Assembly (NCBI GenBank): GCA_036873755.1
Contig: JAVTVY010020401.1
Location: 1-64,000 of the forward strand
Direction of reading: 5' to 3'
Source: Hanleya hanleyi
Lineage: Eukaryota > Mollusca > Polyplacophora > Lepidopleurida > Hanleyidae
Length of the DNA: 64,000 nucleotides
Under the pieces are notes generated by a model. The model worked only from the letters and a program-made list of their open reading frames with translations, had not been told where the DNA came from and did no database searches. Of the stretch, positions 55,943-64,000 are shown one piece after another. Every line of letters begins with the position of its first letter. The stretch's first letter is position 1. A program made the translations under genes and the position numbers.

Positions 55943-56399
55943 TACAATTATGTGATTCCAATGAGGTGAATACGATGTGTTATGGACCAGAGAAAACCGA
56001 TATTCACCGAGGCCGAAGGCCGAGGTGAATATTGGTTTTCTCTGGTCCATAACACATCGTATTTATCGAATTGGAATCACATAATTGTTTTATTATATGA
56101 AACAATCAAAATACGTTTGAATTTGCATTGGCTGGATGAAATATATATGGGGAAAGATGATTATTCTGAACCTTTTCATTAGATATATCTCCCCATCACG
56201 CATGTTGGAACGAGACGTCAGCCGCACAACGGGTGTTCGAAATGACGTCATTCGCGCTTCGGCAGTGACGTCAACAAAAGTTATATTCACCGGTCGGTGA
56301 ATATAACATTCTGGCAGGTGAATATAGCTTTTTGTGAGATATCACATGACCACCAATGGACCAATCACACGGGATATTCGCCACCAGTCATATAATAAT
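55943..56399. mobile_element. Hairpin-headed foldback element, third type
   Basis: Starts ATACAATTATGTGATTCCAA with a hairpin of about 62-base arms (55946-56093; GTGTTATGGACCAGAGAAAA in each), followed by AATTGTTTTATTATA, a CRE-rich stretch (TGACGTCA), a second palindrome (TATATTCACCGGTCGGTGAATATA near 56282) and the end CATATAATAAT. The parallel macro-repeat at 58830 lacks it, giving an empty site. Confidence 0.65.
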
Positions 56400-57356
56400 C
56401 TCCTTTACACTAACGCATATTTCTCAACAGGGACGTGATCATGAATATAAAGTATTATTTTGAATGACATAATCTAACTTTAAAATACATATTGAGAAAA
56501 GTAGATGTATTTCAGAAATTTTGCCGATTTGAACAAATTTGGTAAAATTATTTTATCTATACAAAATCACAATGTATAAATAGCCTTCCTATACAATTCA
56601 GTAGTCAACATCGTCGAGTAATAGAATACATATGGATGTTCTATCAATCTCGGAGTTCCAGAATCTCTGACTTTTGTGAGAGGCTAACGGTCATGGATTT
56701 CTGTGCTAAAACTTTAGTTCATGTATTGAGAATGGAACAGAATTTCGGTTAATACTGCAAAGGAGAAGTGGTGCTTACATAGGGAACATGTTACGATAGT
56801 GAAACCAAGCAAACATTTGCTTTGTACAGACAAAATACCCAAGTTGTATACTGTAAACTCTGACAGATCAAAGTGACGTTTGAAATGAGTCTATACGTTT
56901 TCGGCATTTGGTATACATTTCAGGATGGATTAGTTTTGATTCAAGGTATCATATTTTAGATCTTTTTTAGAAAATCCATGCACAAATGTATACAAAAGAT
57001 CCAAGAACGGCGACCCAATTTCAGACGTCAGTTTATAAACCTTGGGTATTTGTTCTGTAAGAAACACATTTGTTGTGCAGAATTAAATAAAGCAAGCTTT
57101 GGTTTTACTAATGCAACACCAAACGGAGATTTTCCTATGTAAACTTATCTTTTTATAATGTATGTTTTCGGTTAGTATAAATTTTCATTTCTCTATATGT
57201 TCCAAGTTTCAATTCAAAGTTGGAAAAAACAAAAAACATTCATTAAGAAAAGCATAATGGTCCTTTATTCAAGGACGGTGGGGTAATATTATCTACTTGT
57301 ATATCAGTTATCACAAATTAAATACATGCCTACATATTGTAATATTGCACAAGCAG

Positions 57357-57665
57357 AAAAAATGGTGATCAACAACAAAAAAGGTGTTGAGCACAACACC
57401 AATGAATGGTGTTGAAATTCGACCGACACCATATGTCTCCAATTCCCTTTATTGGTGTTAGCCATTTGCATTAATTGGTGTTAAGCCTGTATTAGCACTT
57501 ACCAGTGATCACCAAAATATGGTGCTGAGCCATTTTCAACGCCGTTTATTGGTGCTGACCAACACAATTATTTGGTGTTGAACTGGACTCAACACCATTT
57601 TTAGTGTTCACTTGGCCAACACCACTTCTCAACACCACTGGTCAACACCAAAAAAGGGTGGGACT
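57357..57665. repeat. GGTGTTG/CAACACC array, copy 1
   Basis: Some 20 alternating GGTGTTG and CAACACC words in about 300 bases. The corresponding place next to exon copy A (near 55200) lacks it, so it is an insertion or was lost there. Confidence 0.65.
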
Positions 57666-57720
57666 AAAAAAAACTAATATGTGAGTGTGTTTTGAAGCCA
57701 ATGTTGACTCTTGTTCTTAC

Positions 57721-57840
57721 TTCTGGAGTTGGGCAGATTGGACAGGTTGGACAGTTTAAACCGTTGATCTGCTCGTACTGTATTTCCGGGTTATCACAGT
57801 TTGGAGCAGCACACTTGAATGAAGGGCAAATGGTGGGAGG
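57721..57840 (-). CDS. Cys-rich repeated exon, copy B
   Basis: Exactly 120 bases, acceptor CTTTTTCAG, donor GTAAGAAC, phase 0-0. Encodes CPSFKCAAPNCDNPEIQYEQ and INGLNCPTCPICPTPE. Family as for copy C. Confidence 0.7.
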
Positions 57841-58117
57841 CTGAAAAAGTCACAATCGAATAAGGCAAACAAATATATTACAACATGAAATTTCTTTCTG
57901 AAGTTTAACTATTGTTTCCATCGTGAAATTGATTAACAAAGCGACACAAATAGACCTATCTCCACGTATGTTCCACAAAGCCTGTCTCAGCTGACAGAAT
58001 CACTGCCCATTTGAAAGACCGAATACACTCGTCCACTGATATTGGCACGATGCCAACAGAGCCAATATCAGTGGACCAGCATTTTCAACAAAGGAGAGAA
58101 ATGGTGCCAAAATTTAC

Positions 58118-58385
58118 CATATTTTTTCAACATTTATCATAATCTTTATTGATAATCAGTTTGAATAGTGCAGTAGAATAGAAATATTGTTTTCTTATGC
58201 GTGCCCAATGGTTATTTTACGAAAGGTTAGTTGGGAAAAGTTAGTCCTAAAATATAAACTTTCCAAAAGTAACCGTGCGTGAAATAACCATTGAGCACGC
58301 CTATGAAAACATTATTTCTATTCTATTGCACCATACAAATTGATTATCAACAAAGGTTATGATGAAAGGTTGAAAAAATATGGTA
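58118..58385. mobile_element. Foldback, core family X, copy 2
   Basis: Arms from ACCATATTTTTTCAAC to GTTGAAAAAATATGGT. The inner part of each arm (AGAAATAATGTTTTCATAGGC and CCTAAAATATAAAC) matches 41425-41600; the outer 65 bases are unrelated to that copy yet complementary to each other. Confidence 0.75.
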
Positions 58386-58599
58386 TTTCTTAATTTAACA
58401 GCTACTCCTGCAAAGGAGATGGTTATATAAGGCGGCAATTTGGCCTGTACGTGGGGCGGTTGAATTCGAGAAATAATGTCCTAAATATACTTGTGTTTTT
58501 AATGTAACGACAAGAGAAAATATAGGCACACGATATGTGAAATTTCTAGCTCGATTGCGTTATGATTATTGTTATGACATGAAATTGAAATCCGCAGCA

Positions 58600-58835
58600 T
58601 GTGCTATTTCGTGAAAAAGGGCCTAAATCGAGTCATTTAAGCACACATTTAGACACGAAGGACATCTTGGACCAAAAAGATTTCCAACAGTGAAGATCTA
58701 ATGCCAGCGAACATCACCAGGTCAAATGCCGTTTTGGTCCAATGGGTCATTCGTTATTATTTATATGACATTTCACTTCTTCGATTTCAACCGCACCAGG
58801 TATAGGCCGAAATACTGCCTTATCATACCATCTCT
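58600..58835. repeat. Duplicate of 55717-55940
   Basis: TATTTCGTGAAAAAG, CATTTAAGCACAC and ATAGGCCGAA..TGCCTTATCATACC recur in the same order; part of the macro-repeat. Confidence 0.7.
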
Positions 58836-60647
58836 TTTACAGTAACGCATATTTCTTAACACGGACGTGTTCATGAATATAAAGTATTATTTAGAATTAC
58901 ATAATCTATCTTTAAAATACATATTGAGAAAAGTAGACGTATTTCAGAAATTTTTGCCGGCTTGAATAAATTTGATAAAATAATTTTATCTACGCTAAAT
59001 CACAATATATATATATTGACTCCCTATACAATTCAATAGTGAACTGCCGGCCGAAAACTAGAGATAAATCTTGCGTTTCAATGCTTCTTCGTCTTCTATT
59101 TGGACTCATTTTTCAATAAAATTCATTGAGAATCGGGAACATTAATGTTATTTGATGTACTCGTATAACGAAACCTACCAAAAGTCTAAAACGAAAATCG
59201 ATACATCGGATAACAAAATTGAAGTAAAATGGGTAAAAGGTCAAGGTCACTTTGACGAGTTCCAGGCTTTGGACTGTACCAGACTTTTACCTTTACACAA
59301 GTGGCAGAAAGCTTATTTTCCGTTTGAGGTCAACAGGCTAAAGGTCAAACATAGTGAGCTTTCCTCCTCTTATCCATTTACGCATGCGTCAACTAAACCC
59401 TTATTACAGCATGGGTTAGCTTAGATTTTTAGCTTTCAATGAGTAGAAAGGCAACTTTCCATCAAATTGTGCTATTTTCGCTTCATACTTTCAGAAAGTA
59501 TGAGAGCATCTACATCATATAAAAAATTAACAAAATAGATCGTATCTATTTGCTTCCTTTTCAGTTTTAAAATTTTCCTTCTCGCCCTATTTTAAAGTAT
59601 ACGAGCCGCAATGAAAACACCACAATTTCTATACTTCGACCGCAACAAGCCTGCTTTCCTTTTGCTATAAACTTTTTCATTTGATATATTGAAAACGCAT
59701 ACAATGGATAGATTACAGATATCTACAAAAATGGTTGACTCAACAGGTAAATTGCTTCCTTTTAACTTTGAAAACTGTAAACTTGCTGATTCGTAGAAGG
59801 AAACGCCTGGCCAGAGCGGATGCGGGAGAGATGAGCTACTCTTCGCCAATATTATGTAATCATAACGGCTTACTATCCCGTGAATGTTAATCCGTAACAG
59901 TGTTTGTCATGGAGCTGTGTATAGAGTAACACAAAACACTATTATTCCACAATTTTATACTAGACGTAGTGTTTGGTGTTTCGGGGGGGAGGGGGGAGGA
60001 GTAGATCGGGAGTCCAGATAAGCACTGAGGAGAAAAGCTGCGGATGGATGTCTGCGATAAAACTTCAGTTCAGGACTATGGAATGTGACTGAATTTCGTG
60101 TATACTGCAAAGAAGAAATGATGCTTACGCAGGATTATCTCCATTAGATGATACGTTACTGATGCCAAACAAAAATCTGATTCGCAAAGATGGGAAAAAA
60201 GCTCAAGTTTAATACTGTAAACTCTGACAGTTCAAACTGACCTTTGAAATGAGTCTAAACGTTTGTTTTCGGAATTTGGTATACATTTCAGGATGATTTT
60301 TTTTAATATATCTAAATAGGACACCTTGAAAAAAGTAATATTTCGATGTAATATCGCGGTATTTATGCTGACTGAAAACATTAGAATTGTTTTGGTTCAA
60401 CGTATCATATTTCAGATATATTGGAAAATCCATGCGAAAATGTATACCAAATAGTCAAAAACAGACGAAAGCCCAATTTCAAACGTCAGTTTATAAAACG
60501 TGGGTATTTGTTCTGTAAGGAACACAGTTTTTTGTGCGGAATTAATAAATCAATTTTTGGTTTTACAAACAAACGTTTATTTACCTAATTGTATATCAGT
60601 TATCCAAAATCATACCTACATATTGTAATATTACACAACCAGAAAAA

Positions 60648-60968
60648 TGGTGTTGCTCACCACCAATAAATGGTGTTGAAATTCGCCCGACACCATATGT
60701 CTCCAACTTCCTTCATTGGTGATGGTCGATACAATTAATTGGGTTTGAGCCAGTATTAGCACTTACCAGTGAACAGCAAGATATGGTGTTGAGCCATTTT
60801 CAACAACCTTTATTGGTGTTGACCAACGCTATTATTTCGTGCTGAACTGGCCTCAACACAATTGTTTAGTGTTCACCATGGCCAACAGCATTTCTCAACA
60901 TCAATTTATGGTGTTGACGAGCCGTCAACACCAAAAAAAGTGTTGGGCCAACACCATATTTCTGACTT
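60648..60968. repeat. GGTGTTG/CAACACC array, copy 2
   Basis: As at 57357; ends right before the GTAAG side of Cys-rich exon C. Confidence 0.65.
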
Positions 60969-61033
60969 TGTGGGACTAACAAAAGTCTAATATTCGGGCG
61001 TATATTGAAGCCAATGTTGACTCTTGTTCTTAC

Positions 61034-61153
61034 TTCTGGAATAGGACAGATTGGACAGGTGGGACATCTTAAACCGTTGATCTGTTTGTATTGCATTTCC
61101 GGGTTATCACAATGTGGAGCAGCGCACTTGAACGAAGGGCAAATGGTTGGAGG
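61034..61153 (-). CDS. Cys-rich repeated exon, copy C
   Basis: Exactly 120 bases (40 codons, phase 0-0) between TTTTATTTCAG and GTAAGAAC. Encodes CPSFKCAAPHCDNPEMQYKQ and INGLRCPTCPICPIPE. The six Cys pattern C-x4-C-x4-C-x14-C-x2-C-x2-C with NGL-CPTCP recalls antistasin or VWC-like modules of secreted proteins, but I cannot assign the family. Exons that begin and end in phase 0 can be multiplied without disturbing the frame, which fits the tandem series A-D. Flanking exons, including a signal peptide, were not found and probably lie beyond the right edge. Confidence 0.7.
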
Positions 61154-62296
61154 CTGAAATAAAACTTTCTAGCATCAGAACTATCATAAAGCTTGCACCA
61201 TTTTGATTTATATGGCATTGCTGTTTACGGAATAAATTAAGCATTTGCCTTTCAGTAAACATCATCATTTGCTACTAGAGTTAGATAAACTGTGTAATAA
61301 TACTACTAAGGGTGGAAAATGTTATTTGACAGCAAATCCAGCAAATTTACAGTAACCGCAATAATCATGCTTTCCTTTTGCTATAAACTTTTTCCCGTGA
61401 TATATTGAAAACGTGTCCAATGAATAGATTATAGATATCTACAAACAAAAACTGAAAAACTGTAAAATTTGCTGATTCGTTGAACGAAATGCCTGACCAG
61501 AGCGACTGAGGGAGAGATGGGCTGCTCTTCGCCAATATTATGTGATCATAACGGCTTACTCTCCGGTGAATTTTAATCCGTAACAGTGTTTGTCAGGAAG
61601 CTGTGTATAGACCCTATCATTTCACAATTTTATACTAGACGTAGTGTTTGGTGTTTCGGGGGGGGGGGGAGTAGATCGGGAGCCCAGATAAGCACTGAGG
61701 AGAAAAGCTGCGGATGGATGGCTGTGATAAAACTTCAGTTCAGGACTATGAAATGTGACCGAATTTCGTGTATACTGCAAAGAAGAAATGGTGCTTACAC
61801 AGGATTATCTCCCTTAGATGGTATGTTACTGTTGCCAAACAAAAATCTGATTCGTACAGATGGGGAAAAAGCTCAAGTTTAATACTGTAAACTCTGACAG
61901 TTCAAACTGACCTTTGAAATGAGTTTAAACGTTTGTTTTCGGAATTTGGTATACATTTCAGGATGATTCTTTTGATATATCTAAATAGGACACCTTGAAC
62001 AAAAGTAATATTTCGATGTAATATCGCGGTATTTATGCTGACTAAAAACATTAGAATTGTTTTGGTTCAATCAGTGCAAAATCCATGCAAAAATGTATAC
62101 CAAATAGTCAAAAACAGACGAAAGCCCAATTGCAAACGTCAGTTTATAAAACGTGAGTATTTGTTCTGTAAGGAACACAGTTTTTTTGTGCAGAATTAAA
62201 TAAATCAATTTTTGGTATTACAAACAAACGTTTATTTACCAAATTGTATATCAGTTATCCAAAAACATACCTACATATTGTAATATTGCACAACCA

Positions 62297-62636
62297 GAAA
62301 AATGGTGTTGCTCAATACCAATAAATGGTGTTGAAATTCGACCGACACCATATATCTCCAACTCCGTTTATTGGTGATGGCCAATACCATTAATTGGTGT
62401 TGAGCCGGTATTAGCACTTACCAGTGAACAACAAGATATGGTGTTGAGCCATTTTCAACAACCTTTATTCGTGTTGACCAACGCTATTATTTCGTGCTGA
62501 ACTGGCCTCAACACAATTATTTAGTGTTCACCATGGCCAACAGCATTTCTCAACATCAATTTATGGTGTTGGCGAGCTGTCAACACCAAAAAAGGGATTG
62601 GGCCAACACCATATTTCTGACCGTGTGGGACTAACA
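62297..62636. repeat. GGTGTTG/CAACACC array, copy 3
   Basis: Near-copy of 60648-60968. Confidence 0.65.
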
Positions 62637-62688
62637 AAAATCTAATATGCGGGCGTATATTGAAGCCAATGTTAGCTCTTGTTCTTAC

Positions 62689-62808
62689 TTCTGGAATAGG
62701 ACATCCTGGACAGGTGGGACATCTTAAGCCGTTGATCTGCTTGTATTGCATTTCCGGGTTATCACAATGTGGAGCAGCACACTTGAACGAAGGGCAAATG
62801 GTTGGATG
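62689..62808 (-). CDS. Cys-rich repeated exon, copy D
   Basis: Exactly 120 bases, acceptor TTTATTTCAG, donor GTAAGAAC, phase 0-0; first of the visible series in transcription order. Encodes HPTICPSFKCAAPHCDNPEM and NGLRCPTCPGCPIPE, nearly identical to copy C except Pro to His at the first residue and Ile to Gly between the last cysteines. Confidence 0.7.
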
Positions 62809-62897
62809 CTGAAATAAAATTTTCTAGCATCAGAATTACCATAAGCTTGCACCACAAAAATCAAAACAATTTTGATTTATATGACACTGTTGTTTAC

Positions 62898-63650
62898 AGG
62901 GGCGGCGGAAGCGGGGGGGGGGGGTGGGCAGGGGAGCAAGGGGGGCTCTCCACTTTGGAGAGGGTCGGGGCTTAGCCCCCCAGTTTCAACAAAATCTGGG
63001 TGACTTTTTCATGATTTTGGTCCTAATGTGACCAGATATACAGGCCGTTTTTTCCCCGCGGCGCTTCGCGCCACCCTGTAGGCCAGGTTTTCACGGAGCG
63101 GCGACTTTGCACTGGAGAAGCACGTTGATATTTGGTTTAAAGTGCTCTGATTTGTTCATTCTTCTGTTCCGTTCGCAATGACCAATAACTGTCTTATATG
63201 TTAATTTACATAGAAATTGCATTAGCTTTATTGGACGATTAGCTGATTATCAAATTAAGAAATCAAAATTGCGTTCATATTATTTCCTTTTTGTGTTCAT
63301 ACTTTTCTCTCCAAACGTGTCAGCGCTCTCCAACCCTCTGCTGAAATGTTAATTTCTTCGAGATCACTGCGTATAGTTTGAATTTTGGAAAGGAAAAATA
63401 CTTTTTTTACATTCAAAAGTTATCAACTCAATTTTTCTTTTAAATGACGAGAAAAATCACAAAACAATCTCAAAATGCAGTTGATTATATAGTGATGATA
63501 TGTCGCTTTATATGCCGGAAATCGGCCAGAATGCGTCTACAGCCATCTAGGAGCGCGGAGCTTCCGGGGCCTAGGCGGCCCCTGGACCCTCGCCTAAAGT
63601 GCTATGATATTCGAGCCCCCCCTCCCCAGTTTTTGAGAGCTTCCGCCGCC
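62898..63650. mobile_element. hAT-like MITE (AGGGGCGGCGGAAGC ends)
   Basis: Terminal inverted repeats AGGGGCGGCGGAAGC and GCTTCCGCCGCCGC, flanked by TTGTTTAC and TGGTTTAC (8-bp duplication with one difference). The equivalent place in the previous macro-repeat unit (GCTGTTTACGGAATAAA, 61228) is uninterrupted. No transposase frame. Confidence 0.75.
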
Positions 63651-64000
63651 GCTGGTTTACGGAATAAACTAAGAAATGCCTTTCAGTAAACATCTTGATT
63701 TCCTACTAAAGTTTGATAAACTGTGTAATAATGATACTAAGAGTGGATAATATGTTATTTGACAGCAAATTTACAGTAAGGCGTATTTCTCAACAAGTGT
63801 GAACAGAGCGTATTATTTAGAATTAATCTATCTTTAAAATACATATGGGGGAAAGCAAACGTATTTCAGAAAGTTTGCCGACCTGAATAAATTGATAAAA
63901 TGATTTTATCTACCCTAAATCACAATGTAGCCTTTCTATACAATTCAATAGAGAACTGCTGGTCGAATACTAGAGATAAATTTTATATTGTAGCTTCTCA

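Larger units (their letters stand above)
56400..63980. repeat. Macro-repeat: tandem exon-plus-intron units
   Basis: The same order of blocks recurs: a segment with ATACATATTGAGAAAAGTAGA (56490, 58917, and diverged at 63837), a segment with GGTATACATTTCAGGATG (56920, 60275, 61945), a GGTGTTG/CAACACC array, and a 120-bp Cys-rich exon. Units 60.0-61.2 and 61.6-62.8 are nearly identical over about 1.6 kb, so the last duplication is recent. Confidence 0.8.

Noticed and set aside
55982..56060. Short coding gene over the GGCCGAAGGCCGAGGTG region
   Set aside because: The segment is the loop of a foldback hairpin; the frame arises from the palindrome.
63444..63689. 81-codon plus-strand frame
   Set aside because: It runs across the end of the hAT-like MITE and its flank without any motif.

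Overview
The window reads as nuclear DNA of an invertebrate, most likely a marine mollusc. The signs are GT-AG introns, a host transporter gene stretched over 30 kb, a 5S-rRNA-headed SINE with an (ACTC)n tail, and a dense mix of Penelope-like, non-LTR, Ty3/Gypsy, Polinton and foldback elements. The mollusc assignment is inference from repeat style, not proof.

Region 1 (1-9.3 kb, plus strand) is the late-gene end of a Polinton/Maverick, a virus-like DNA transposon. In order it holds the integrase C-terminal half, a one-TM Thr/Pro-rich protein, an FtsK/HerA-type packaging ATPase, a small basic/hydrophobic protein, a Pro-rich protein, the minor capsid protein, a pX-like basic protein, the major capsid protein and an adenain-type cysteine protease. 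Integrase (as far as visible), ATPase and protease are open, whereas the capsid-related genes carry frameshifts. Behind the protease lie a hairpin array copied from the protease stop region and a GC-rich 2.3-kb tract packed with CCAAT, CRE, NRF1-like, YY1-like and octamer motifs, most of them in tandem arrays.

Region 2 (9.5-20 kb) is repeats: a hairpin-headed foldback element split by a 5S SINE whose empty site is seen in a second copy at 43.7 kb; a decayed GCDT-type repeat protein; and a Penelope-like element with RT and GIY-YIG domains, flanked by 650-bp direct and 320-bp inverted repeats. No gene was recognised in 16.2-20.1 kb.

Region 3 (20.1-49.7 kb, minus strand) is the host gene: ten recognisable exons of an SLC13-type sodium/anion cotransporter, running from 49,712 down to a stop at 20,096. 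Within the run from exon d to the stop, phases agree at every junction that can be tested except e-f. The N-terminal exons and a few internal ones were not found. Its introns contain a tRNA-headed SINE, a THAP-containing TTAA-flanked element, a Ty3/Gypsy wreck, two non-LTR elements, several fragments of one RT family, a 4.4-kb CAACGTTGG-ended element with exon-like pieces, and several foldbacks.

Region 4 (50-64 kb) holds RT relics, a 157-bp tandem satellite, and a macro-repeat carrying four copies of exactly 120-bp, phase 0-0, cysteine-rich exons on the minus strand. The most proximal copy in transcription order that ends the series (55.3 kb) finishes in TAA exactly at its splice boundary. 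This repeated-exon gene is the best candidate for an undescribed host gene; the most unusual mobile DNA signal is a foldback core shared by two palindromes with unrelated outer arms.
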